NCBI RefSeq assembly: GCF_040207875.1
Contig: NZ_CP157942.1
Coordinates: forward strand, 620,001-684,000
Origin: Wolbachia endosymbiont of Armadillidium arcangelii
GTDB lineage: Bacteria > Pseudomonadota > Alphaproteobacteria > Rickettsiales > Anaplasmataceae
DNA length: 64,000 nucleotides
Reading direction: 5' to 3'
Shown: positions 27,348 through 36,698 of the stretch, piece after piece
How positions within the stretch are numbered: position 1 is the first letter of the stretch
Layout of the letters: the number at the start of each line of letters is the position of its first letter
The notes under the pieces: generated by a model
The model's database searches: none
Told to the model about the DNA's origin: nothing
Seen by the model: only the letters and a program-made list of their open reading frames with translations
Made by a program: the position numbers and the translations under genes

Positions 27348-28567
27348 TTAATTACTTGGCAAGTGTTCTCTAAGAGATAAGTTACGTACTGCATGCTGAC
27401 ATCGATCCAAAGGAGTTTGTAATCGCTCAACATATACTTTTGCTAGCAACTCAGCGTCAATTAGCGCTCCATGTAACTCCCTACTCTCTAGTGATATACC
27501 AAAACGCTCACACAATGCACTTAAAGAAGCAGGTGGTCCAAATTTATTTCTTGCAAAAGCGGTAATGTATCTAACACTCTGTCTGAAGAGATTAATTTGG
27601 CATTCAGTTTACCAAGTTCCATGTTCAAAAATTTAATGTCAAATACAGCATTGTGAATTACCAAAGTATCGCTAGATATAAAATTAAGAAATTTAGATGC
27701 AATCTCTGAAAATAATGGCTTATCCTTTAGAAATTCTTCGCTGATACCATGAACTTTAAATGCACCTTTGTCTATGCTCCTTTCTGGGTTGATGTATCGA
27801 TGGAATACTTTGCCTGTTGGAATACGATTAATTAACTCCGCACATCCTATCTCAATAATTCGATGGCTATTGACGTCAAGACCTGTAGTTTCAGTGTCAA
27901 GTACTATTTCACGCAGCCCATCTTGTTTGGAAAGTTCTATACTTAACCTACTACTAGGATTTGACTGACTGTTGGTAGCTTGTATCGTTTTTTTTCTTTT
28001 AGCTACTAATTTTTTTGTAGCACCTTCACCATCTTTTACTCTAGAGTGTCCAGGCGCTTCGGTTATTGCGCTTTTTTTTATACTATCAAGGATAACTTCT
28101 TTATCATTCAAGAATTTTTTACCGTTACCTTCTACATAAAGTGAGGTGAGATTTTTGAGTGCTATATCTCCTCCATAGTGGTGGCGCCACACTCCAACAA
28201 TGTTGTTGTTTTCTACATTTAATAAAGTAAGATTTGGAAGACGTTTGCTGCCAATTAAAAATGCAAAACCTATATCGCCAATATGATTATTGCTTATTTC
28301 AAGTAAAGTAAGGTTTGGTAGATTGCCTTGACCTATATATCCTGCACCTTCGAAACTGAGTTTATTGTTCCTTAGAGTGAGCGAAGTAAGATGTGTAAGT
28401 TTACCTAGTTCTTTTACATCTTTAGAATCAACCTCTACATTTATTAAATTAAGCTCTTTAATGTCTTTTTTATTCTGTAGAAAGTTTACCAGCTTCCTTA
28501 CATCAATTTTAGCACTTACATTTGATATTGTTAAAGCTTTATCATGTACATATTCGCCAAAGTTCAC
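27348..28567 (-). pseudogene. dnaQ: LRR-domain fused to DnaQ-type 3'-5' exonuclease, frameshifted
   Basis: The open part (28567 to 27521, 348 aa) has LRRs at residues about 15-160 (LTHLTSLTLRNNKLSFEGAG, LPNLTLLEISNNHIGDIGFA), a basic linker, then a DnaQ exonuclease from residue 218: LREIVLDTETTGLD with the DxE pair, and VIHNAVFDIKFLN with the third aspartate. After DRVLDTLPL the frame is lost at four adenines (27554-27557). One frame over, the enzyme continues perfectly: ARNKFGPPASLSALCERFGI, then SRELHGALIDAELLAKVY with the HxxxxD Exo III motif, to a stop at 27348. The 348-aa product therefore lacks an essential catalytic motif. Start is GTG with GCAGAGGG upstream. DnaQ is normally the proofreading subunit of Pol III; an LRR N-terminus is not part of that family. 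Confidence 0.8.
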
Positions 28568-28749
28568 CTTACCCTCTGCTAATATACTACGTAAATATTT
28601 TAGCTGATATCTCAGTAATTGTCAATTGCTTATATAAGATCTCAACACCCACAACAGCTGGTTTAGGTGCTGTAAAATTCATACTTTTTGTGATCAGCTA
28701 AGTAAAAAGTTAAGCCTAGGGCAACTCACTAAGCTTTTCTGATTTATTG

Positions 28750-29193
28750 TTATACAGTTCTTGAGTTGTTTTCTTCCTTTACAAAAGAATCTGTTACTAA
28801 ATCCTTTAAAGTTTCACCAGGCTTTTCTAGCAATTCAGGTTTAAATAAATACTCAAGTCCATATATTGCTAATGTAACAGCTACAGCAACTAAAGCCGTA
28901 GTTAAGAATGAATAATTTCCTGTGATTAATGCTAAACTTACTAGTAACCCAATTACTGGTGGAGCAAAAATTGCTGCACCTCTCTTCCATAATTGTGGTT
29001 TTTTATTGAGCTCATGTTTTTGTTTCTCTTTCTTTTCTTTGTATCGTTTACATGCTCCTTTTTTTCCTTCGAGTGTAATTTCTTTAACTTGGACTTGCTG
29101 ACAAAATGTGACCTTTTTTTTTGGCTTTATTTTGTCAGAAATAGAAGATTTTGATAACTCAGTGTAGTCAACTTTTTCGTTAGAATCACCCAT
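28750..29193 (-). CDS. Small hypothetical membrane protein
   Basis: 147 aa. A basic, lysine-rich first half (KIKPKKKVTFCQQVQVKEIT, CKRYKEKKEKQKHELNKKP) is followed by two hydrophobic helices (IFAPPVIGLLVSLALITGNY and FLTTALVAVAVTLAIYGLEY) and a short acidic tail. No family is recognised. The positive N-terminus favours a cytoplasmic location with a hairpin in the membrane. It lies upstream of the LRR-DnaQ gene on the same strand, 180 bases apart. Confidence 0.55.
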   Translation of the reverse strand: MGDSNEKVDYTELSKSSISDKIKPKKKVTFCQQVQVKEITLEGKKGACKRYKEKKEKQKHELNKKPQLWKRGAAIFAPPVIGLLVSLALITGNYSFLTTALVAVAVTLAIYGLEYLFKPELLEKPGETLKDLVTDSFVKEENNSRTV

Positions 29194-29291
29194 AACTTTT
29201 TCGCTTCATCAATACCTATATTAAATTATATTCTAAATAAAGTCAAGATATTAATTACTATATTAAACTTTACTCTGAAAAAATTAAGATA

Positions 29292-30155
29292 TTAATGACG
29301 AGCCTTGAGCCTGTTAAAATCTTCTTCAGCGTGGTATGATGACCGGGTTAATGGGCTCGATGCAACTACCAAGAAACCTTTGGAGTAAGCAATATATTTA
29401 TAATGCTCAAACTCTTCTGGGGTAACATATCTATCAATCTTTGCATGCTTTGGAGTTGGTTGCAAATATTGACCAATTGTAATGAAATCAACTTCGGCGC
29501 TACGTAAATCATCCATAACCTGAAATATTTCTTCTTTTGTTTCTCCAAGACCAACCATAAGCCCTGACTTCGTGAAAAGCTTAGAATTGATCTGTTTCAC
29601 CATCTTTAGCAAATACAGTGAATGAAAATAACGAGCTCTTGGCCTTATTTTTGCATACAGCCTTGGTACTGTTTCGATATTGTGGTTATAAACATCAGGT
29701 GATGCAACAGCAATTGCTTCAAATGCTCCTTTCTTATTTAAAAAGTCTGGAGTTAAAATTTCTATTGTTGTTTCTGAAGTTATTTTTCTAATTTCCTCTA
29801 TACACCTTATAAACTGATTTGCACCGCCATCTGATAAATCATCGCGGTCAACAGAGGTAATGACAACGTGCTTTAAATTTAGCTTTTTTATTGCCTTTGC
29901 TAAATTTTCTGGCTCGTGAGGATCGAGCTTATCAGGAATGCCAGTTGCAACGTTGCAAAACGCACAAGCACGAGTACAAACAGAACCAAGGATCATCACA
30001 GTAGCATGACGTTTATTCCAACATTCACCAATATTTGGACATGCAGCTTCTTCACATACCGTATGTAAGTTATGTAGCTTAACAGTGTTTAAGGTCTCAT
30101 TGAATACTTTACCAGCTGGAGCTTTTGCTCTGAGCCATGTAGGCTTACTATGCAT
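29292..30155 (-). CDS. lipA: Lipoyl synthase
   Basis: Radical-SAM enzyme inserting two sulfurs into octanoyl groups on E2 subunits and GcvH. The 287-aa protein has both iron-sulfur motifs: the auxiliary CEEAACPNIGECW (residues about 34-46) and the radical-SAM CTRACAFCNV (about 60-69), followed by HVVITSVDRDDLSDGGA and GLMVGLGETKEEI. The C-terminal RSSYHAEE serine motif is present. Its start overlaps the end of rpmB by eight bases, so the two are cotranscribed. Confidence 0.96.
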   Translation of the reverse strand: MHSKPTWLRAKAPAGKVFNETLNTVKLHNLHTVCEEAACPNIGECWNKRHATVMILGSVCTRACAFCNVATGIPDKLDPHEPENLAKAIKKLNLKHVVITSVDRDDLSDGGANQFIRCIEEIRKITSETTIEILTPDFLNKKGAFEAIAVASPDVYNHNIETVPRLYAKIRPRARYFHSLYLLKMVKQINSKLFTKSGLMVGLGETKEEIFQVMDDLRSAEVDFITIGQYLQPTPKHAKIDRYVTPEEFEHYKYIAYSKGFLVVASSPLTRSSYHAEEDFNRLKARH

Positions 30156-30462
30156 CTGAAACAGCTAACTCTACCTCTTGTTTTGCTAAAACTTTCTTTA
30201 ATCTTCTTTTTATCTTTTGCGCTTCTTTACTTAGTTTAATTGTTTTTGTATTGAGCAAGAAAGCATCAAGATCACCTTTGTAATCTATAGTTCTTAAAGT
30301 TCTTGTTGCTATACGAAATTTAAACTTTTTGTTTAATATATCACTCATCAATGTAACTGGATGCAAATTTAAGAAAAAGGCACGCTTTGTTTTACGATTT
30401 GAATGCGATACCTTATTACCAAAGGACTTTTTTCTATTTGTTAATTCACAAATTCTACTCAC
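30148..30462 (-). CDS. rpmB: 50S ribosomal protein L28
   Basis: 104 aa. The L28 signature is visible in the N-terminal half: MSRICELTNRKKSFGNKVSH, SNRKTKRAFFLNLHPVTLMS and RIATRTLRTIDYKGDLDAFL. It is longer than the E. coli protein (78 aa), as usual in Rickettsiales and other alphaproteobacteria. It overlaps lipA by eight bases. Confidence 0.95.
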   Translation of the reverse strand: MSRICELTNRKKSFGNKVSHSNRKTKRAFFLNLHPVTLMSDILNKKFKFRIATRTLRTIDYKGDLDAFLLNTKTIKLSKEAQKIKRRLKKVLAKQEVELAVSDA

Positions 30463-30516
30463 TTTAATATACCAATTTATCCTATGTAACTAGGTTAACC
30501 TTATATAGTTAAATAG

Positions 30517-30858
30517 TCAACTCCCTTGCTTGATTTTTATACCGTATACTGCTTTATAGCCAAAAAACACTGTAATTTTTTCTATTACAAGAGAAACCAT
30601 ATGCTGCATTTCTAATGCTTTACTGCCATTTGTTACTAACAGATGCAGAACACCAGAATTTACGTTTTGTGCGTATGAGATCTTTTGTGGTTTTGTACAT
30701 TCTGCTAATTCCTCTCCAACTATACTCTTCCAGTTTAAAATAAGACGTATTTCATTTTTACTAATCTTATTTTTCATGCATTTTAATGCATAGTTTTCTA
30801 TTATAGATTTTAATTTCTTTGGCCCGCTATATTTAAACATCTTTCCAGCGCTTAACAT
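30517..30858 (-). CDS. DUF721/DciA-like protein
   Basis: 113 aa. The pattern IRLILNWKSIVGEELAECTK and PQKISYAQNVNSGVLHLLVT is that of DUF721, the domain of DciA, which in bacteria lacking DnaC/DnaI helps load the replicative helicase. The family pattern (W..IVG..LA..T.P..I, then a short beta strand pair) is clear, while the rest is divergent. It lies 54 bases upstream of rpmB on the same strand and may be cotranscribed. The role in helicase loading is inferred from the family. Confidence 0.75.
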   Translation of the reverse strand: MLSAGKMFKYSGPKKLKSIIENYALKCMKNKISKNEIRLILNWKSIVGEELAECTKPQKISYAQNVNSGVLHLLVTNGSKALEMQHMVSLVIEKITVFFGYKAVYGIKIKQGS

Positions 30859-31063
30859 TGTAATTATATTACAACTTTCTTATACAAAAAACTAACTTAT
30901 TATTTTAACGAACCTCTGGCTTCATGCCATAAAAAGCAGTATTTTTATATTTCAACTTAGCATTTGCCAGAAATTTTGTACAGTATAGTATTTCTAATAG
31001 AAATAAGATTATTTTTTACCGTATACCATAATGTTCATGCAGTTATGTCTGAACTATGTTTTT

Positions 31064-31258
31064 CTAAGATCTTTCTGTAATCCAAGCTGCTTGAATGGCC
31101 TCTAGTATTTTTTCGTTACAATGCTTTTCATCATCATCAAACTCCTTTAAACCCAAGACCTTTCTTTTGAGTTCAGTGAATCTAATGCTAATTATATCCT
31201 CGCTTGGAAATTTCTCTTCTAGAGCTTCTGCAATATCTTCTATATCAAGCCATTTCAT
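31064..31258 (-). CDS. iscX: IscX-like iron-sulfur assembly protein
   Basis: 64 aa. The product is the small acidic IscX/YfhJ fold: MKWLDIEDIAEALEEKFPSE, then IRFTELKRKVLGLKEFDDDE and AIQAAWITE. In other bacteria IscX binds IscS and modulates Fe-S cluster formation. Length matches the family (about 66 aa). It is isolated here from the isc operon, lying just downstream of the tRNA-Leu gene on the same strand. Confidence 0.88.
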   Translation of the reverse strand: MKWLDIEDIAEALEEKFPSEDIISIRFTELKRKVLGLKEFDDDEKHCNEKILEAIQAAWITERS

Positions 31259-31278
31259 ACTTTTTCAATCAATTAAAC

Positions 31279-31365
31279 TGGTGCCCACGGGGAGACTTGA
31301 ACTCCCAAGGTCGCAAAACCCACGGATTTTAAGTCCGCTGCGTCTACCGATTCCGCCACACGGGC
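31279..31365 (-). tRNA. tRNA-Leu (TAA anticodon)
   Basis: The minus strand reads GCCCGTGTGGCGGAATCGGT at the 5' end, an anticodon arm GCGGA-CTTAAAA-TCCGT with TAA at the anticodon, a variable arm, TTCAAGTCTCC in the T arm and an acceptor strand ending GTGGGC-A. CCA follows directly in the DNA (31279-31281). Length and variable arm fit a class II tRNA. Confidence 0.95.
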
Positions 31366-31374
31366 CTTTTTTAT

Positions 31375-31989
31375 CTATCTAGAATAGAATTCTACTACTA
31401 AATTGACTTCCATGTCTGCTGAATAGGGAACTTCAGAATATTGAGGCACTCTCAAATATTTCACTAAAAGTGCTTTACTATCTGCCTCTAAATAATCTGG
31501 AGCTTTGTGCTCTGGTTTTTGTTCAGCCTCTACTACTATAGGAATTTTTGCTGCTCTTTCCCTTATTTTTACTATATCACCGGGCTTCACTCGATAACTT
31601 GATATGTTAACTACCTTATCATTAACTGTGACATGTTTATGAGATATAAGCTGTTTTGCTGAGTAAATTGTTGGCACAAAACCAGAGTGATATAAAACAG
31701 AACTTAACCTTGATTCTAGGGCACCGATAAAATTATCAGCCGTATAACCCTTTCTCTTGTAAGCATCTAAAAACGTACGCCTAAGCTGCTTGCTTGAAAT
31801 TGCATAGTAGAATTTAAATTTTTTATGTGCGGCAAATTGCTTACCAAAGTCAGATAACTTCTTGTATCCAAGAATACCATGTTGACCTGGAGGGTACTTT
31901 CTCTTATTTACCGGATCTTTTGCTCTACCCCATAAATTTACACCATACCTGCGGCAAATTCTGGACTTTCTCTCAATAGTAGTTGTCAT
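31375..31989 (-). CDS. rpsD: 30S ribosomal protein S4
   Basis: 204 aa from MTTTIERKSRICRRYG. The S4 core is complete: INLWGR-type start (GVNLWGRAKDPVNKRKYPPG), the S4 RNA-binding domain (RLSSVLYHSGFVPTIYSAKQ, ISHKHVTVNDKVVNISSYRV) and the C-terminal YSADMEVNLVVEFYSR. The open frame extends 19 codons further upstream without a family match; the ATG at 31989 gives the normal length. It is divergent from tkt and next to tRNA-Leu. Confidence 0.96.
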   Translation of the reverse strand: MTTTIERKSRICRRYGVNLWGRAKDPVNKRKYPPGQHGILGYKKLSDFGKQFAAHKKFKFYYAISSKQLRRTFLDAYKRKGYTADNFIGALESRLSSVLYHSGFVPTIYSAKQLISHKHVTVNDKVVNISSYRVKPGDIVKIRERAAKIPIVVEAEQKPEHKAPDYLEADSKALLVKYLRVPQYSEVPYSADMEVNLVVEFYSR

Positions 31990-32094
31990 ACAAAAATTCT
32001 CACAATCTAACTCTAAATTATTAATGATTTTAGCATTAAGTGTCAACTTGTTTTTGCCACTATGATATAGTATACTTCACTTTTAAGTTTTTCT

Positions 32095-34023
32095 ATGAAT
32101 CATTTACCACTAGAATCCATGGCGAATGCTGTCCGCTTTTTATCAATTGATGCAGTACAAAAAGCAAATTCTGGACACCCAGGCATGCCACTTGGCATGG
32201 CAGATGTTGCAACTGTTTTATTTGCTAAGTATCTAAATCATAACCCTGATGATTCTAAATGGTTTAGTAGAGATCGCTTCGTCCTATCAAATGGTCACGG
32301 TTCAATGTTGCAATACTCTATATTATATATGACAGGCTATATTAGTATAGATGAGCTAAAAAACTTTAGGCAACTTACATCCAAAACTCCAGGTCACCCA
32401 GAATTTGGCTTAACTTCCGGAATAGAAGCAACAACAGGCCCGCTTGGTCAGGGGTTTGCCACTGCTATTGGCATGGCACTTGCTGAATCGATTCTTGAAA
32501 AGCAGTTTGGAATTGATCACTACACTTATGTAATGCTAGGAGATGGCTGTCTTATGGAAGGCATAAGCCATGAAGCGGCATCACTTGCTGGACATCTTAA
32601 ATTAAATAAGTTGATAGCACTCTTCGACGACAATGACATCTCTATAGACGGTACTACTAGCCTCTCTTGCTCTGATGATGTTGAGAAACGCTTTTTGGCA
32701 TATGGATGGAATGTTGATAAAACCGATGGGCATGATTTTGATGCCATATCCCTTGCAATAGAGCAGGCGCAAAAGTCTGATAAACCTACACTAATCTGTT
32801 GCAAAACCATTATCGGAAAATTTTCAAGCCGTGCTGGCACATCTTCTGCTCATAGTGGTGCTTTTACAGAGGAAGATATAAACCAGATGAGAGAAAAATT
32901 AAATTGGAATTACGAGCCATTTCATGTGCCAGAAGATGTAAAAACCGCCTGGATGGAAACAGTTGAGAGAGCAAAACAAAACTATGTATCCTTGACCAGT
33001 GAAGAACTGCAAAGAAGACTTGAGAAACGTTTGCCAGATAACATCGAGAGTGATTCGGCTAACCTGAAGAAACAAATATGTGAGCTAATGCCAAACGAAG
33101 CTACTCGATCTTCTTTTGGCAGAGTAATGGAACTATTAACCGAGTCTATGCCAGAATTAATTGGTGGATCTGCTGATCTTACCGGTTCAAATTGTACTAA
33201 ATATAAGCACATGCAGGCAATAGATAGTAATAATTATGGTGGCTCTTATGTCCACTATGGAGTGAGAGAGTACGCTATGGCAGCTTGTATGAATGGTATG
33301 GCTCTTCATGGTGGGATTCTTCCTTATGGTGGCACTTTCTTAGTATTTTCCGACTACTGCCGCCCTGCTATACGTCTTTCAGCCTTGATGAAACAGCAGG
33401 TTATATATGTAATGACTCACGACTCAATTGGAGTAGGAGAAGATGGTCCAACTCATCAGCCAATAGAGCATTTAGCCTCTTTGCGAGCTATACCAAATCT
33501 ATATGTTTTTAGGCCAGCTGATGCAGTTGAAACTTTGGAGTGCGTTAACATTGCACTTAAAAAGAAAGAGTCACCTGCACTGTTTGCGCTTTCAAGGCAG
33601 AATGTCAATTACATGCACTTTGATGCTTACCAATCTACCAATCTATCGAAGTTTGGTGCATATATCCTATGCGAATATTCAGGGAAGCTAGAAGTGACGA
33701 TATTTGCTACCGGATCTGAAGTTGAGATTGCAGTTGAGGCAAGAGAAAAATTACAGGAAAAAGGTGTAGGTACAAGGGTCATTTCTATGCCATGCTGGAG
33801 GCTTTTTGACGAGCAAACTGATGAGTATAAAGCAACGATATTAAATAATGGCAGTATTAAAGTTGCAATTGAGGCTGGAAGTGAAATGGGTTGGCATAAA
33901 TATATAGGCTCAAATGGTATATTTATTGGCATGAAAAATTTTGGAGAATCAGCACCTTATGAAGCGCTTTACAAGCACTTTAATATCAGTGTAGATCATA
34001 TAGTAAAATGTGTGTGCGAATAA
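32095..34023 (+). CDS. tkt: Transketolase
   Basis: Thiamine-diphosphate enzyme of the non-oxidative pentose phosphate pathway, here presumably feeding ribose 5-phosphate synthesis together with RpiB and Prs. The 642-aa protein has SGHPGMPLGMADVATVLF, RDRFVLSNGHGSMLQY, the TPP motif GDGCLMEGISHEAASLAGHL...FDDNDISIDG, the Pyr-domain YGVREYAMAACMNGMALHGG and HDSIGVGEDGPTHQPIEHL. Full length relative to E. coli TktA (663 aa) allowing for small gaps. The gene begins 105 bases from the divergent rpsD start. Confidence 0.96.
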   Translation: MNHLPLESMANAVRFLSIDAVQKANSGHPGMPLGMADVATVLFAKYLNHNPDDSKWFSRDRFVLSNGHGSMLQYSILYMTGYISIDELKNFRQLTSKTPGHPEFGLTSGIEATTGPLGQGFATAIGMALAESILEKQFGIDHYTYVMLGDGCLMEGISHEAASLAGHLKLNKLIALFDDNDISIDGTTSLSCSDDVEKRFLAYGWNVDKTDGHDFDAISLAIEQAQKSDKPTLICCKTIIGKFSSRAGTSSAHSGAFTEEDINQMREKLNWNYEPFHVPEDVKTAWMETVERAKQNYVSLTSEELQRRLEKRLPDNIESDSANLKKQICELMPNEATRSSFGRVMELLTESMPELIGGSADLTGSNCTKYKHMQAIDSNNYGGSYVHYGVREYAMAACMNGMALHGGILPYGGTFLVFSDYCRPAIRLSALMKQQVIYVMTHDSIGVGEDGPTHQPIEHLASLRAIPNLYVFRPADAVETLECVNIALKKKESPALFALSRQNVNYMHFDAYQSTNLSKFGAYILCEYSGKLEVTIFATGSEVEIAVEAREKLQEKGVGTRVISMPCWRLFDEQTDEYKATILNNGSIKVAIEAGSEMGWHKYIGSNGIFIGMKNFGESAPYEALYKHFNISVDHIVKCVCE

Positions 34024-34418
34024 CTCTTTTTGTCATTCCACTGCGCATAAAATTACTTAATGAACTCGGCCAGTGCCGTTATTATGATGTGTATAACAAT
34101 GTTACAAAAAATAATATCATAGAATTCAAGAATTGCTACGTGCTAAAAAAGGCAAAATGCTGTTTATAAGAATAAATGGCAAACACTCAACCAATTTCTA
34201 TTTGTAAATCAGGTGAAGTCAAACCTATAAAAAATTTGGGAGTGTTCACACGCGTCAAGAAAGGTAATTTTTTTTAAAAAAATATCTTAAATTATTAATC
34301 AAAAGCTACCTTACTCTACACTTCTGCCATTTTCTCTAATTTAAGCTACAGCACCAGCAAGAACTTTTTAACTTGCCAAACAGGTACAGATTTAAAACCC
34401 TAAAAACCATTTAAGCAG
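34024..34418. other. Gene-free stretch with trace of the MITE end
   Basis: No gene. GTCATTCCACTGCGC at 34031 is a fragment of the palindromic element. GGGAGTGTTCACACGCGTCAAG at 34239-34260 matches the outer end of the MITE-like family (GGGAATGTTC ... ACGCGTCAAG) with an internal deletion, leaving only a scar. The rest is AT-rich. Confidence 0.5.
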
Positions 34419-36413
34419 TTAAAAACTCAGTATAGTTTGAGTTTGATCAATTTCAACATTACTAAGTGTTGTATTTGCCTTATACAAACAGTAACATCCT
34501 GCTGCAAGAAAAATTAATGCAGCTACAGCGAATGAAAGACACATTGCTAAATGAAACATTGTCAAACTTGCACCAACAGCAGATGCTCCAGATAATACAA
34601 AAGAAATAGAGGCGTAACTACCTTGCCTTTTACTATTGTTGCTTGCTCCTAAGAATTTTTCATATTTACTATTTAGCTCTTTATTTTTACCTTCAAATTG
34701 TTCTTGTAGATTTTCAACACGATTCTCTAGTGTGCTTTCATGTTTCTTGAGTTCGGTTGTTACCATACTCTCTAATTCACTCTGTAGTTGAGTATATTTT
34801 TCAGTGATAGTCTTTAGATTATCCTTTAATTGAGTGTGTTCTTTAGTACATTGAGTTTTAGTTAATTCTTTTCTTACACAATCTAGGCCTTGTTCTAAGT
34901 CACTGTTCCTAGAGTCAAGTTCTTCAAATTTTTCATCGTATTTTTCCTCTAGAACGTTAATTTGAGTTTGTATATCCCCAAATTTCGCAGCTGCTATTTT
35001 ACTCCATTGCTGTAGAGTACCTACAACATCTGAACTACTATTTGCAGAGCTATGACTTTCTACATTATCTGCATTATCAATATGAACATCACTGCTACAA
35101 TTGGGTAAGACAAGTTTAGGACTATTAAGTAATTCTAGATCACCATTAACTTGCTTACCTTCAGGCTCTTGAGATTTCTTCCTCTTAAGATCATTAATTG
35201 CCTTAATGAAGTTACTCATACTAATAGTGACTTTTCCTTCTTTAATGTTAGAATGATATATAATATCCCATGCTGTTCTATTTATTAAATTTTCTAACTC
35301 AGCTCCCGAGAAACCATCAGTTTTATCTGCAAGTTTTTTAGTATCTACTGTAACTTTCAACTTTTCATTATCTTTGAATTTTCTTATATACAAGTTCAAT
35401 ATATTCTCACGCTGGGTCTTATCTGGCAAAGGAATTTCAATATGATTAGAGAGACGGCCTGGCCTAATAAACGCTTTGTCTAAAACATCTTTACGATTAG
35501 TTGCAGCAATTACTGTTACACCTTCTAGTGGGTTGAAACCATCGAGCTAGATTAAAAACTGATTCACAAGGCTGTCGCATAATTGAGCATGACTAGAACT
35601 ACCACCGCTACCACGTTCTGTAGCAATACAATCAATTTCATCTATAAAAACTATGCAAGGAGCATTTGCTCTTGCCTCTTTAAAAAGTTTTCTTACGTGC
35701 GCTTCACCTGCACCAATATACGATTTCAGAAATTCAGGGGCAGAAACACTAATAAACTTTGCGTTAGCTTGACATGCAATTGCACGAGCAATTTTGGTTT
35801 TACCATTTCCAGGTGGACCATAAAAAAGATAGCCTTTTTCTGGTTTGTAACCTGTCTTTTGAAGTAATGCTTTATTTTCTTCTGGAATAAAATCAAGGAT
35901 CTTGTTTAGCTCCTTTCTCAAGCTTTCTGGAATTATAATCTCATCAAGTGTTGTTTTACTTTCCGATTGAGTTGGATCAAAGATTTCTATTGGAGAGCCA
36001 CCTTGTTCATTTATCAAGCTCATTGTATCAAAATCTCCTTTACCTTTAATGCTAGTATTGTTATTATCTAAACGACACAAAGTAAGTTTTTTAATATTAG
36101 TTAAAGCTTTAGCTCCTTCATCACCAATTTTGTTACCAAGCAAATCAAGTTCAGTAAGGTTTATAAGATTACCATTAGCTAAAGCTTTAGCTCCTTCATC
36201 ACCAATTTTATTCGATTGCAAATTAAGTGAAGTAATGTTTATAAGATTACCATTAGCTAAAGCTTTTATTTCTTCATCACCAATATCACAGATTTTTAAA
36301 CTAAGCTTTGTAATATTAGGACTGCTCTGTAAAAAGCTTACTAATTCACTTACGGCTATTTTTTCAAGTAGCAACTCAAGAGAGTCGCCTTGAGCAAATT
36401 TACTAAAATTCAT
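34419..36413 (-). pseudogene. LRR - AAA ATPase - coiled-coil - membrane protein with one amber stop
   Basis: One 664-codon frame read from 36413 to 34419, interrupted only by TAG at 35547-35549. Order: LRRs at residues about 30-130 (LINITSLNLQSNKIGDEGAK, LINLTELDLLGNKIGDEGAK), then AAA+ at about 165-420 with Walker A YGPPGNGKTKIARA, Walker B CIVFIDEIDCIA, sensor-1 VIAATNRKDV and RPGR. A long coiled coil (about 465-590) and a hydrophobic hairpin (about 602-648) complete it. The stop falls inside the AAA core (NQFLI-stop-LDGFNPLEG; GAG or CAG would be normal), and coding is perfectly preserved on both sides. The mutation is therefore very recent, the codon is read through, or the base is wrong. 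The AAA class is FtsH/Cdc48-like without a protease. Confidence 0.82.
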
Positions 36414-36698
36414 TTTGTTTCTTCATTAAATATATAAACATTTTAGTCTATATTTTAACAATTATCAAATTTTTTATAAATTTAATGAGAAATTATAGAA
36501 AATGCTCAGCATCACAAAAAATTTACTTTATTTTTAAGCAGAAAAACAGTACGTATCTTTGTGAGAATGAGTTGCATGATAAGGAATGGTGAAATGTTTT
36601 GTAGCAACTTTTTCGTTTCTATGATCCACTTGGCGGCAAGAATAAAGTTTTAATCATTCCATGGTTTCTGTATAATTTTCAAAACTTAATTGGTATAT

